A DNA stretch of 64,000 nucleotides from Syngnathus acus. Lineage: Eukaryota; Chordata; Actinopteri; Syngnathiformes; Syngnathidae. Shown piece by piece: positions 37,494 through 48,946 of this stretch. The stretch's first letter is position 1, and the number at the start of each line of letters is the position of its first letter. The stretch spans positions 5,951,956 to 6,015,955 of the forward strand of contig NC_051095.1 of NCBI RefSeq assembly GCF_901709675.1, in the 5' to 3' direction. The notes beneath the pieces are model-generated. The model did not search any database. It was not told the origin of the DNA and saw nothing but the letters and a program-made list of their open reading frames with translations. Both the position numbers and the translations under genes were made by a program.

Positions 37494-37503
37494 CCATAAA
37501 AGG
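37494..37503. promoter_or_regulatory. CArG box (serum response element) upstream of egr4
   Basis: CCATAAAAGG is a perfect CC(A/T)6GG site. A near match (CCAAACATGG, 37450-37459) and an ETS-like ACTTCCTG (37463-37470) lie beside it. SRF plus ETS-family input is the known control of EGR immediate-early genes, so this probably forms the serum-response cluster. The site lies 131 bp upstream of the TATA box. Confidence 0.65.
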
Positions 37504-37551
37504 AGCGGCGGGCTTTCCTCACTGCGGCAATGCTTCTGACACCATTCTGTG

Positions 37552-37552
37552 T

Positions 37553-37610
<58 letters not shown>
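37552..37610. repeat. (GT)n microsatellite
   Basis: About 58 bp of TG repeat between the egr4 promoter and the cyp17a gene. Confidence 0.97.
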
Positions 37611-37912
37611 ACGTGACGCCTGTGGATGAAAATCTGCAAGATGAGCGTAAACAACAACATTGTCTGTAAGAGCAAACACAAACATTCAACATTCAGGTTT
37701 GCTGCAGAGGATGGGATGTGGTTTCCATGGCGACCGGAGCTCATTCACACAAGCGTTAATAAGTTGAAAAATCAAAGACGCCAACATGCTCATCATCGCC
37801 TCCTAGTGGCTGGTGTTTCCATGGCAACCATCCAAGACCTAGCTTGTGTTTATCATGACATGCGGCAATCTACATTGGGCCTGTTTTGGATTGGGACGCG
37901 CCAAGATATCAG

Positions 37913-37969
37913 CAAGGTCGTCTGACGCAGACAAACACGCGCACGCAACCTCTGACCTGCGCAAGGTCT
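37913..37969 (+). promoter_or_regulatory. NR5A (SF-1)-like half sites upstream of cyp17a
   Basis: GCAAGGTCG (from 37912) and GCAAGGTCT (from 37961) each differ by one or two bases from the SF-1 site YCAAGGTCA. A TGACCT half site (37953-37958) lies next to the second. CYP17A genes are classic SF-1 targets, but the assignment is inference from motif and position. Confidence 0.35.
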
Positions 37970-37984
37970 CTCCACGGCTCAGAC

Positions 37985-37992
37985 TTTAAAAG
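37985..37992 (+). promoter_or_regulatory. TATA-like box of the cyp17a gene
   Basis: TTTAAAAG lies 36-43 bp upstream of the ATG at 38028, which implies a very short 5' UTR if it is used. Confidence 0.5.
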
Positions 37993-38027
37993 GCGGGCCG
38001 CTTCGTCTATGTTCTGATTCCCTCGCC

Positions 38028-40163
38028 ATGGCTGAGTATGTTTTTTCCGTCTCGCCATTCCTTCCAGTGCTCCTTGTCCTCGCCGCGCTCGCCGTCCTGG
38101 TGGCGCTTGCTCCTCGCTCCATCGGGATGCCGGGCCTGCCCCGTCTGCCCGTGGTGGGCAGTCTGCCTTGGATGAGGGGTGGCAAACCTCCACACCTGCT
38201 TTTCATACAGTTGGGCCGAAAGTGAGACCTTGAACCTGTGAACCGGGACGGCTTCCTGCGCTCACTAAAGGTTGCGTGTGTGTGCGCGGCAGGTACGGGC
38301 CATTGTTCGAGTTGTTCCTGGGGCCGCATCGCACCGTGGTAGTCAACGCCTACGAACACGCCAGAGAGGTTCTGCTGCAGCGAGGGCGAGACTTCGCCGG
38401 GCGCCCCAGCATGGTGACGCCTCGTGAAGCCCTTGAGCGCTATTTGCGGCACATTTCAACAGACGTGACGTTCGGCAGGTGACCACCGATCTGCTGACCC
38501 GAGGCGGGAAAGACATCGCCTTTTCCGACTACTCGCCGCTGTGGAAGCTGCACCGCCGCCTGGTGCACACTTCCTTCGCTCTGTTTGGAGAAGGAAGCAA
38601 CCGCCTGCAGGACGTTGGTAGGTGGCTGCCGAGAAAGTAGCAAGTCATTGCTTTATTAGCGATTCCGTTTGTCTCCATGCTGGTCTCGCTGGAGGATGGA
38701 CAAATGTTTTGGACCAAGCTAAGTTTGAAATCTGAGGTTCCTCCTGGTCTGAGGTGACAGCCTCCGATGATGACATTTTGTCAGTTCTGTCCGAGGTGGA
38801 CGGTCTGTGCGCAGAGCTGCTGTCCAGCAAGGGGTGCAGCTTCGACCCGTCCCTCGCGGTGACCACGGCCGTCACCAACGTGGTGTGCACGCTGGTGTTC
38901 GGAACCACCTATAAGCACGGCGACAAAGAGCTTCAGGAGGTGATGCGCTACAACGACGGCATTGTACGGACCATCACCAGGGGAGGACTGGTTGACATCT
39001 TCTCCTGGATGAAGGTACGAAACGTCACATTGGTGTAACTCGGCCAGGTCACGAACATTCTGCTGCTACTCAGGTGTTCCCCAACGCCTCTCTGAGTGAG
39101 CTACGATCGTGCATTGCCGTGCGGGACCGCCTCCTCACGCAAAAACTGCATGAACACAAGGTGAACGATGTCAGGAGAGAGCACCGGCTTCCCGGATGTG
39201 GGGACTCTCCACTGAGAAAAGTCTCGTCTCCAGGCAGCACTGAGCGAAGGTGACCCTCGAGATCTCCTGGATGCCTTGCTGAAGGGTCAAGGGTCCCCCG
39301 GGCCCGACGGGGCAACCATCACAGACGATCATGTGTTGATGACGGCGGCGGAAGCCTTCGGCGCCGGCGTGGAAACTACATCCACCACGTTGCTCTGGAT
39401 TCTGGCCTACCTACTGCACCACCCCGAGGTACACGCTCACAAGCATTTAGGTTGCTTCGCCGCATTTGTTGACCGGCACCTCATGCAGGTCCAGGAGCGG
39501 GCGCAGAAGGAGCTGGATGAGCAAGTGGGCGAACGAGCTGTGCGCACGTCGGATCGCGGGAGGCTCCCGTATCTGGACAGCATCATCTACGAGGGGATGC
39601 GGATCCGGCCGGTGAGCCCGGTGCTGATCCCACATATCGCCGTGACCGACAGCAGGTACACCAAACGAGCAGCGGGTGCCACGCGCGTGTGCGGGCTGAC
39701 GTCGGTTTCTCGCCATAGCATCGGATGTCACACCATCCCCAGTGGAACTCGCGTGTTGGTCAACATGTGGGCCATCCATCACCACCCTGACCACTGGGAC
39801 AGACCGGATCTGTTTCAGCCAGGTAACTCTGCCCCACATGCCAAAAGTAAATGGTAAATTGGACCTACAAGTTGTCATCAAACCTTTCCAGATCGCTTCC
39901 TAAATGATCAGGGTCAGCGGGTCACACCCTCCTGCTTCCTGCCGTTTGGGGCGGGGCCACGCATCTGTGTGGGCGAATCGCTGGCCAGGATGGAACTCTT
40001 CCTATTCTTGTCCTGCATGCTCCAGCGAATGAGCTTCATACTGCCGGATGGGGCTTCCCCTCCCAACCTGCAGGGGCGCCTCGGCGTGGTCTTGCAGCCT
40101 CTGCCTTATAAGGTCGCCGTCAGGCCGAGGGCAGAGTGGGAAGTTGGCACTCATGTTTTCTAA
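38028..40163 (+). CDS. cyp17a2: Cytochrome P450 family 17A (steroid 17-alpha-hydroxylase), probably CYP17A2
   Basis: ER-bound P450 that hydroxylates C21 steroids at C17. Nine exons join in frame to 502 aa: 38028-38221, 38293-38413, 38479-38617, 38785-39014, 39074-39160, 39234-39428, 39489-39655, 39719-39822 and 39892-40163. Visible features: an N-terminal membrane anchor (FLPVLLVLAALAVLVAL), the Pro-rich hinge GMPGLPRLPVVGSLPW, I-helix AFGAGVETTSTT, ExxR (EGMR in IIYEGMRIRP), and heme loop FGAGPRICVG with its Cys ligand. The CYP17 character is clear (FAGRPSM, HRRLVHTSFALF, VETTSTT, IPHIAVTDSSIG). I prefer CYP17A2 because of the egr4/wbp1 (2p13-type) neighbourhood and the split first exon (human CYP17A1 has eight exons). 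In fish CYP17A2 is known to hydroxylate with little or no 17,20-lyase activity. CYP17A1 remains possible. Confidence 0.88.
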
Positions 40164-40249
40164 CCAGTCGCTATGAAAACATCACATTTTGTTATTTTTC
40201 TCATTCAATGACGAACATAAGCAAGATCTGAAATGACATCATGTGCTTC

Positions 40250-40255
40250 AATAAA
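40250..40255 (+). terminator. Poly(A) signal of cyp17a2
   Basis: AATAAA 87 nt after the stop codon, followed by a GTGTTG-type downstream element. Confidence 0.7.
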
Positions 40256-40279
40256 CACTTGTGTTGCACACGTGATCCG

Positions 40280-40285
40280 TTTATT
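40280..40285 (-). terminator. Candidate wbp1 poly(A) signal
   Basis: AATAAA on the minus strand, 25 bp from the cyp17a2 signal. If used, the wbp1 3' UTR would be about 1.3 kb, would include the minisatellite at 40826-41490, and the two convergent transcripts would overlap slightly at their ends. Confidence 0.35.
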
Positions 40286-40825
40286 TAGCACAGCTCACAC
40301 ACAGACACATATTCAAGATCATCATTTTTCCAAGAATTGGCCTTGCTAGCGCTTCGTCACGACACAAACAGGAACTAACGACGAGCAGAGAAAAACTGAA
40401 CCCGTCGACGCGTAAAAGTTGGATACCAAATGTAAGTGTTGTGACTGAAGATGCCAAAAAAAAACCACACATCCGTTTTAATGGCTTTACAATAGATTAG
40501 GTGTCCCTTTTCAAACGCTTGCTAACATTCATTTTTTGGGTGACAAACTTTGTGCGCTACTGGTGATTAGCGCTAGGCTCCTGGGGAGTTAGCATCTGGC
40601 TAGCACTTACAATCAAGTTGTGTGTTCTGACTAGAGTAAAAAGCGACAAAAGTGAGAAAGAAGAAGAGCGCTACAAACTTGGCTAGCTGTAATAACAGTA
40701 ATCCACCACAGAGGGCGCTCTGCAGATGCAGTCCCTCAGCTAAAGAAGAAAAGCACCACATCTAGCACAGAAAAGAAGGTTGAAGTGGAGTCTTATTTTC
40801 CACTCACCTGTCTGTCATGTAAACG

Positions 40826-41490
40826 GTACAACAGGAAGTGTCTATGTCCAAACAGGAAGAGTTCATGTCAAATCAGCAAGTGTCCATGTCCACTAAGGAA
40901 GTGTGCATGACCAATCAGAAGGTGTGCATGACCAATCAGGAAGTGTAGACGTACAATCGGGAGGTATCCGTGTCCATGTTGAATCAGGGAGTATACGTGT
41001 CCAATGAGGAAGTGCGTGTTGACGTTCAAACTGCAAATGTCCAACCTGGAGTGTACATGTCCTATCAGGAAGTGCACGTCCAGTCCGTAAGTGATGCGTT
41101 TGAGTTCAAACAAGAAGTGTCCATGTCAAGTCTGGAGGTCTACACGTCAAGCTAGAAGTCAACCCCACCCAAAAATGCATGTCCAATCAGGACGCATCCG
41201 TGTCACGCGAGACATGTCCACGTCCGACCGGAAATTGTCCATCGACAAATATACATGTCTAATCGGTGTGGATTCACGTCCAATCAGAATATGTACATAC
41301 AAGCCCAACCGGAAACAAAAGTCCAATGAGGACGCATATGCATAAAACACAATGCCCCAATGACCAATCGGCAGGTTGCTCAGACAACCAGGTGATGTCC
41401 ACGTCCAATCGGGAGGTGTCCGTGTCCAATCAGGACAAGGCCATGTCAAACCGAATGTGTCTACTTCCCAAAAAGGAAGTGTCATCATAC
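40826..41490. repeat. Degenerate minisatellite, about 20-24 bp unit
   Basis: The motif GTGTCCATGTCCAATCAGGAA and variants (GTGCATGACCAATCAGAAG, CGTGTCCAATGAGGAAGTG, CACGTCCAATCGGGAGGTG) repeats some 25-30 times with changes in spacing and sequence. The minus strand reads as a repeating LIGHxHxL peptide with stops. It lies in the gap between convergent cyp17a2 and wbp1. Confidence 0.85.
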
Positions 41491-41596
41491 AGCTCGTCGG
41501 GAAGCAGATGAGAAATGAAGATGGCTGGAGCTTTCTATCTTTTGGGATCTCAAGACAAGCCTGTCAATCATCTGCCGGGACAACCGCCTCTGTCCA

Positions 41597-43142
41597 TCAT
41601 GCTGTGTCCACGACGACCACGACTTCGCCCACCTCCTCAGGGGGGTGGCACGGTGTGGCGGCGCACTTGGAGGGACAGTCCACGCTGTCATGGAGAACAG
41701 AGTTCTTTTCTCCAGCGCCGCTCTCTGGCTCACCGTCCTCCTCCCGTGCCTCCTGCCCCTGGACACGGCAGCGACACACCTCGATGCCCGAGTCGCCCGT
41801 CAGTCTCCGATGACGGTATTGGCTCTCGTCGGCGTCCACGTCGTCTTCGTTCTCCTCCTCCTGCGGCTCCGCTTGAAACACATCCACGCACGGTGAGAAA
41901 AGCGTCTGCTTGGGCGGAGCCTGAGTTGACCGGGTGGGTGAGGGAGCATCCGGGATGAAAGAAGTGGAGGGAGGGGCGAGGGGAGAGGGGGTCGCGCACC
42001 CGTCGGATCCGGGTGACCCCGGCATCTTGGTAGCGGAATCCTGGTCCATGAGCAGAGGTGGGACGGGGTTTGCGAGCGGACTGGTGGCCGGCGGCGAGCT
42101 GACTTTTGAGGAGGCGGCCGTGTCGGCGAGGGCTGGCATAGTGTCGCAGCCAGGAGAGTGAGGTGCCTGCGGGGGGGTCTCCATGGCGACATCAAATGGG
42201 AGGGATGCCACCTCGCTGGGTGTGGAAGCGTGGCTTGTGTCTGTCTCATAAGTCAGGGGTGCGGAGGGGGAGGAGCTACACGGAGAGGAGGGGCAGCAGG
42301 AGTCACAGGAGCAGCTGGAGCTAGAGCAAAGACAAATAGCACGTTTGAACCTGACCTCTTCGGACAAACGTCTCGGCTACGCACCTGTTATCCGAGCTGA
42401 GTGAGGAGGGGCCGCTGAGCGGGCGGTGCAGCAGCGGGTCGTGCTGCATGAGCAGGTGGGGGTCGGCAGTGCGGGGGGGCTGCGGGTATCGCGGCGCGGT
42501 GAATACAGAGCTGTAGGGGGGCGGCGGAGTGGAGGGCTGCGCCGCCACTTCCTCGTACGACGGCAGCTTGAGCGACGCCAGGAAACCTGCGCACGGGTCA
42601 CACGTCAACATCCGCTGCTCCTCGTCCGGAGACACACGAGATGCGGCCCTCTTACTGAGGTCCAGCATGGAGGACGGGTAGGAGGCGGTGCCCTGGTAAG
42701 CTAGCAGGCTGATCTCTCGCTGGCGCCGCTGCTGCTGCTGCGCTCGCACTTTGGCTCGCCGGTGGCGGTACGCACAACAGCAGCTGAACATAATGAGGGC
42801 CGTCCACAGCAGCCAGAACCCTGCATGTGACATCATCATCACATATATCAGTGCATCAAATGACCGTCATTACTTTTCAAGATGTATTGTGAGCTACAAC
42901 AAGGGCACGACAATACTCAAGATACATTGAAAAGGCACTATAAAAGTCACTCTATGGTGACGAGACAGTGTGTAAAGAGTGATTGCCAACAACTCACACC
43001 AAAGCTCATAGTAGTACGTGCAGCAGCCCGTCTCGCCGCAGCAGTGGCCCGTCTCACACAGGTAGCCGCCGTTAGCGTTGGCACCAGGGCAGTAGCGCGG
43101 TCTCCCCAGCAGGGGCAGGCTACCACTGGAGTGGTACTCCAT
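41597..43142 (-). CDS. wbp1: WW domain-binding protein 1
   Basis: Small membrane adaptor whose cytoplasmic PPxY motifs bind WW-domain proteins such as NEDD4-type ligases and YAP. Three exons, 43142-42998, 42820-42385 and 42320-41597, joined in frame to 434 aa. An extracellular Cys cluster (CETGHCCGETGCCTYYYELW) is followed by the membrane helix FWLLWTALIMFSCCCAYRHR, a basic stretch (RRAKVRAQQQQRRQREISLLAY), and motifs LPSYEEV and TPPPPYSSV. The conserved C-terminal signature RRLTGDSGIEVC comes after a long Ser/Pro-rich stretch. GETGCC, FWLLWT and RRLTGDSGIE match WBP1; WBP1L has GQSQCC, FWLVWT and RRFTGDSGIE. The protein is much longer than human WBP1 (269 aa by memory) because of the acidic and Ser/Pro-rich insert. 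Convergent with cyp17a2. Confidence 0.9.
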
Positions 43143-45831
43143 CGCACCCCTGCGCCGCCCTCTCCCCTAGTCCCGCGCCACCGCTAGCTGCTTGTGCTAA
43201 CCACCTGCTAGCCAATGACGAAATAGGCTGATATTTTTTGGTCCATTATTGCTACTGCAAGTCAATTCTGCCCCTAGGCCCCCAGTACTCAGCTAGCTAA
43301 TAGCCACTAACTGAGAGAAGAATCGCCTTGAGTTGTTAGCCTGTTCATGTTTTGACAGCACAGAAGTCGCAAGCTACACCGCTAACTGGCGAAATCCTTT
43401 AAGCGCCACACAGGGGGACACGACAGCAGGTGGAGACAAGTTGGCAGCCGAGAGGCGATCCCCACTGCAGAGACACAAGGCATACGATGCTGTAAGAAAG
43501 TATTTGCGACCTGATTTTCATTTTATGATGTGCATAGTTGTCACACTTTAATGTTCCCTATGAACTTCATTCAACCTTGTCAACATCTTGTCCAACTTGT
43601 TGCATGTTTTAGTACACAATTCAAAATGTGATCCCTGTTAGTGTCATCTCAGTCTCATAATGTCACAATGTAAACAGAATGATTAACACTGAAAGTAAAT
43701 TTCGAGATATATGTAGTACTGTTTGTGACGTTTTTAGAGGTGTGCCACATTTTATCCCTATTGTAAAATATGTGCCATGGCTCAATAAATGTTTGGAAAA
43801 ATAAATGTAACCCCCCGAGCTTCTTAGTAGCTATTTTAGTAGGATACGATGTTAATTCTGCCCCCAGCGGTCATATGTCGATTGGCTGCAGTTGCCATGA
43901 CAACTGTAGGCGCACTGACTCACTAGCGTCCCCTGACTTTCAAAAATGTCATGACAAGAGGCAGCTACCAGGTTTATCGCTTTCACACTCGGCTCAGAGC
44001 AAAACAGCTAAGAGATGATGGCGTGTGGCCCGTGAACGCCACATCCACACACACGTACTGTCCACACACAAGACAAACAAAACGCGTACCGCTCCATTTG
44101 TCCTCGCTGTGGGCTTCTGGTTGGTTGCGTCGGTGCCACCGGGGCCTCCTCGCTCTGCCTGGAGCCTTCCCCGCCTCCTCGGTGAGACCCTCCGCCAGCC
44201 CGGCCGCCATCAGCTCCCGTCGCGCGTCGAGCTCGTCGCACTGCGCTGCATACGTCCGGTGCACTTTCGAAATAAAAGCTATCTCCTTGGACTGTTTCAA
44301 TGTAATGGGACGATAAATAAATACGCGATTCTCTTGCCATATTCGACTGTTAAGGTTAAATTTGATACAGAAGAGCAAACATCAACAACATCATACAGCG
44401 GTGCTACAATGTTAAAATTGGTTCCAGTTGATGCACTTATTTTGAAACGCAGCAAACTGAACATAATCACTTCGACTTGACTTTGTTTAATTTGTTTTGC
44501 CGTAAGCAAAAAAAGCAAGCAGTCATAATAACTGATATTTGTTATCATTCCATTTTAAGTGTCTATGTTATTTTGACCAGTTAATTTTTTTAAATATATT
44601 ATCATCACTGTTGATTTCACATGCCGGAGGAATTGCTGATATCTGATTGGCTGATGAGGCAGGCTCCTGGCCAATTACAGCGCGTCGTACGCTACATGCT
44701 TCTTCCCCTAGCAACAAGGCAAAGAAAAATGTGTTCAGAATCTTTCACCCGTTTGTATTGAACGATTCTGAAAAAGAATTCTTTATGTATGTATTAATAC
44801 AATGCAAACCCCGCCCGCGATTTTGTGTTTCCTTTAATATGCAAATATTTTTCACAGTCCTCATCTTGTGAACTTTTTAATAAACACAGAAGCAATAAAT
44901 TAATCTGTATCAATCGTATCCGATTTACTGTGATCATTCTCACGTGGAACCTGTTGCAAGATTGAAAGTGCACAACTTGTGCTCTGACTGTCATTAATCC
45001 ATTCACAAACACACTAACTGTATTTTAGTACATGTATGCCACTTTTATTGTGATGAATAAAATGTACTTTCATAGGCCTTGTTACATTTAATATTTATCT
45101 AATATCACTATACTAAAGTCGCTTACATTGGTAACCGTAAATAAATACTTAAATAAATCTTTGTCTCAAATTTGCCACATCCAATATGGCGTCGGTGTTG
45201 CCGTACAATTTCCAACACTATAAACAACCAGTACAAGGGTCTAGCCAATCTCTCCTTGTGCGTGTTTATTGCCTGCAGTCTTCGTTTCTTCCACTTACTT
45301 CCTCTTTTCAACCTTTTATAACGAAGAAGGCAACAGAAAGACCAAGATAGGTGAGATCGCGTTTCACTAACATATCAATGCAAAGGACCAGCTAGTAGTG
45401 GTAGTCAGTGGTGGATACTCGTCACCAAGTCAATTCACTTGATTACTGTACTGCACCATTACATTCACTACTCGAGTCTTTCCCAATACTTTCACTTAAG
45501 TACACGGAACTTTGTCACGTTTATTCGTGTATTTGAGTTCAAAATATTGTTAAGAAAGTCAATATAGTTCTCTCAAGATCTATTGTTTTGTTTCATAGGA
45601 CAAGTTTCTATTACTTCTGCGGAGTTTGATAAATTCTTGCATTAACTTATACAAGAATGACGATTGTCCTAAAGCACTTTTACGTGGTGCTATACTACAC
45701 TGCTCTACTTGTTGCAGTTTTGTCATGGGACCAGTGGGCCATTGGCTCACTCACTCTGTTGCACACACTGTGGCTTTCATAAATTCCTCTCATAACTCTC
45801 CTCCTTCCTTGGAGAACATCCACAGACCAAG
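43143..45831. other. Intergenic region between wbp1 and the aldo-keto reductase gene
   Basis: Mostly AT-rich unique sequence. Apart from the doubtful exon at 44100-44378, I see no convincing gene, RNA or full-length transposon. The wbp1 promoter should lie just right of 43142. Confidence 0.5.
44100..44378 (-). CDS. Doubtful coding exon, unidentified
   Basis: An open minus-strand frame reads FISKVHRTYAAQCDELDARR, then AGLAEGLTEEAGKAPGRARR, and runs into a possible splice donor (GAGCG/GTACGCG) near 44088. The stretch is GC-rich and balanced in composition, in contrast with the AT-rich DNA around it, and looks like real coding sequence or a first exon in a small CpG island. I do not recognise the protein and found no partner exon. 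Confidence 0.25.
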
Positions 45832-47163
45832 ATGTCCTCTTCAGCCTCCACTGCGCCGACCGTCCCCCTCAACACTGGGGTTCAGATGCCCCTTTTGGGT
45901 TTGGGCATGTACAAACTGTGCGGTGGCGAGGCCGTGCTCCAAGCTCTGGATGCGTCCCTGGCTGCGGGATACCGGGCCTTTGACAGCGCCGCCGTGTATG
46001 GGAATGAAGCCGAGCTGGGTCGTGCCCTCAAGGAGCTCCTACCAAAATACGGCTTGACCAGAGAGGATGTGTTCATCACCAGGTGTGTTGGTGTGTCTTA
46101 TTCAGTTCTTCAAACTGGCTGTAGACTTATGATAACCACCCCAATTAAAGGTGTTGTATCTGTACTTCTCTATTTCGTAGTCTTTTTTTAACACAAATAT
46201 CCGAGTAGGAGTACTTTGAGTACATACAAATCCCACTGACCTGGCGACTGTTGATACTTTAATTCTGATCTCTGCAGTAAACTGGGCCCCAACGATCAGG
46301 GCGAGGGCGCCACGAAAGGAGCCCTCCACAGCCTGTCCAACCTCGGCATGGATTACATCGACCTCTACCTGATCCACTGGCCCGGGACCCGGGGCTTGGA
46401 TGTGACTGACCAGCGGAACCCAGGCGCGTAGATGGATTTGCGTAAGAGCTTCTGTCGCATTCCTCGCTTATTACGATTGTGGCGAGCAGGAAACAGAGCT
46501 CAGAGTTGGGTGACATTGGAGGAGCTGCACGCACAAGGGAAACTTAAGGCCATTGGGGTGTCCAACTATACGCCGGCACACATGAGGGAGCTCATGGACA
46601 GCTGTAAAGTCCGGCCCGCAGTGCTGCAGGTACGTAGAAGGACCAAATATCGGACGTGCTTTATCCACCTCGATGTTGACGCTGACCCCTCCCTCAGGTG
46701 GAGTTCCACCCACTTGAGCGCCAGGCCGAGCTGAGGAACGTGTGCCGGGAGTTTGGCGTGTGCTTCCAGGCCTATTCATCCCTGGGGAGGGGGGAGCTCC
46801 TCACGGACCCGCAGGTGGTCCAAGTGGCCGAGAACTGCAAGCGCACGCCCGCTCAGGTGAACAGCTCACTTACTAACTGAGCTTTTCTATCACAAATTAA
46901 AAAGCATTTAAAGTGACCGCAAAATTTTAAACCGCATTGAAGTTGCTGATTCCCGCTCTTGTTGTATTTCCTGTTTGCTTCAGGTGCTGCTGCGCTGGGC
47001 GGTACAGCAGGGCGTCCCGGTGCTCCCCAAGTCGTCCAATCCGGAGCGGATCCGAGAAAACGCCAGAATCTTTGACTTCACGCTGAGTGACAGCGACATG
47101 GGCAAACTGTCAGCTTTGGAACGAGGACACAGGTTCTGCTGGGATCCCTCCCAAGTGGTTTGA
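45832..47163 (+). CDS. Aldo-keto reductase, bacterial YtbE/YvgN-like class
   Basis: NADPH-dependent carbonyl reductase with the AKR barrel. Exons 45832-46082, 46278-46423 (or 46427), 46490 (or 46497)-46629, 46698-46856 and 46984-47163, giving 291 aa (or 290). Motifs: MPLLGLGMYKL, FDSAAVYGNEAELGRAL (catalytic Asp and Tyr), Lys in TSKLGPND, His in LYLIHWPG, GVSNYTPAHM, then VEFHPLERQ, PVLPKSSNPERIREN. The catalytic tetrad Asp-Tyr-Lys-His is complete. It resembles the fish zgc-type AKR1 proteins related to microbial glyoxal/prostaglandin-H2 reductases; substrate unknown. The second intron is odd: the reading RNPG-NRAQSW, conserved in the family, needs a GC-AG intron (46424-46489), while a GT-AG intron (46428-46496) gives RNPGA-AQSW, also in frame. 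Confidence 0.87.
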
Positions 47164-48946
47164 CGGGACCCACCGCTGACGGCCTGGCAGTGGGGACTTA
47201 ATTCATCCTTTTATTAGCATCACATTGTGATTACAATTATCAACCATAGGCAAAATTAATCGCACACCGCTGTGCCTTCCACATCATGTGGAGCCGTTGA
47301 CAACAGTTATCTCATCATGACAAAAAACATAAAAAAATGACTGATGAATAGATTGCATCATACTCACCAGAGATGCTGATTAATAAATCAGTATGTGTGT
47401 AGAACTCCACAGATGTATTTTGCCAGTCCAACTTGTCTGTAACAAGTTTTGTTCTCATTAACCAATCAAAGGACAGCAAAATGCCGATGTCATCAAGAGC
47501 CAACGAGGACAAATTTGCATTATCAGTTCCCAAGTTACCAAGGCCTGCAAGTTACCAAGGACTTATGTAAATGTTCAGAGTCACATTATGAGGCTTTTGT
47601 CCAACCCAAAAATAAATGCCACTTTTTTTTGTCCTAAGTATTATTTATTCAGGACAGCATTAAGGATATGAAGTATAACAGCTGTAGAGAAAATGCATGT
47701 ACAAACCTCCATTAAAAAAAGAACAATTCAAATCTTTTCCACACAGATTCAAGTAATACCATTGCCAGACTGCACATGCCCAAGTTTCTTTGTCTTTTTT
47801 TTTTTTCTTTTCTTCAGTGTGACTTCAGCGTCATTACGTGTTGACGTTTTAAGGCGGTACCGTGTGGCGTCGCATTCACAATGATTTGAAGGCATTTGAC
47901 AAGATTCAGTTGATCGTGTCGGCACCGTGCGTGCGCACGCTAAACGCGGCGCCACCCCGACAGGAATACTTGTTGTCCCAAAACATTTCATACATAATGG
48001 TCGCATCACTCCTTTGCAGAATATTCTTAAAAAGTCTTGCGGGGTATAGATATCATTTTCAGTCTATTTATAATCACAACTGGGACAATAATATTGAAAT
48101 ACACACTTGGGTGAATGTCAAAAAAGGAAGAAAAAAAATGGCCAATTAGATTGTCTTGATTTCTGTTTGGAGAATCTACAATAAAAGCATTCAAAGGCAG
48201 AAGTAGCGCACCGATTATCATCCGTTAATCATCACATAGGGCTCAAGGCTAAATCTTCACGCGGCCATCAGAACAAGCCAAAACATATATTGATCCAGTG
48301 TTAAGTCATTTGGAAATGGCGTGACGATTTGAGCCAAAATGGCTGTCCCTGCCAGCGCTTCAGTCGCGAGCAAATCTGTCCTGGTGTCACAAATCGCGAC
48401 GTCATGGAAGGCAAACACATTGTGAAACACGACATGACCACACCACAAGACGGTCCGATCGCCGCCGCGCCACAACAATATTTACACCTTTTAGAAATCT
48501 TTTAAAACATCTCCTATGAATTTGTGCTTTTAAAAGTCACTTCCTCTCAGTAACCCTGACGTATGACCAAAAATTGGATTTAGATTGTCTGTGTACAAGA
48601 TTGTTCTTTCCTTGATTGATTTCCTACGGCAGAGTGCAAAAGCATCAGGCCACAATGACCAAAAATCTTTGCACGTCATCTGATTGTTGAGTCGAGTCAG
48701 CGCAACATTACGAGTTGGACCGGCCGGGCTTGAGGTCCACCGTTTGTTTACTCGACCACATCTACGCACCTGTCTGCCCGTCCGTTGCATAGTGTTGGCG
48801 CGAGACCACGCCTGTGAAATACGGTCAAAAGTCACATAAAAAGTAGTTGAAGAAAAATCACTGCGTCTCTTCACTGATTGCAGACAAAACGTCCGGTGAA
48901 GGAGGACCCCCCCCCCTCAGTCCCCCCGCAATCCTCTTCGTGGTCT
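47164..48946. other. Spacer between convergent aldo-keto reductase and bad genes
   Basis: 3' flanks of both genes, AT-rich. It may hold their 3' UTRs (AATAAA on the plus strand near 47609). No other exon, repeat family or RNA was recognised. Confidence 0.5.

Noticed and set aside
40868-41155. Repeating LIGHxHxL peptide frames on the minus strand and the plus-strand counterpart
   Set aside because: Produced by the minisatellite; frames are broken, there is no start context and no family match.
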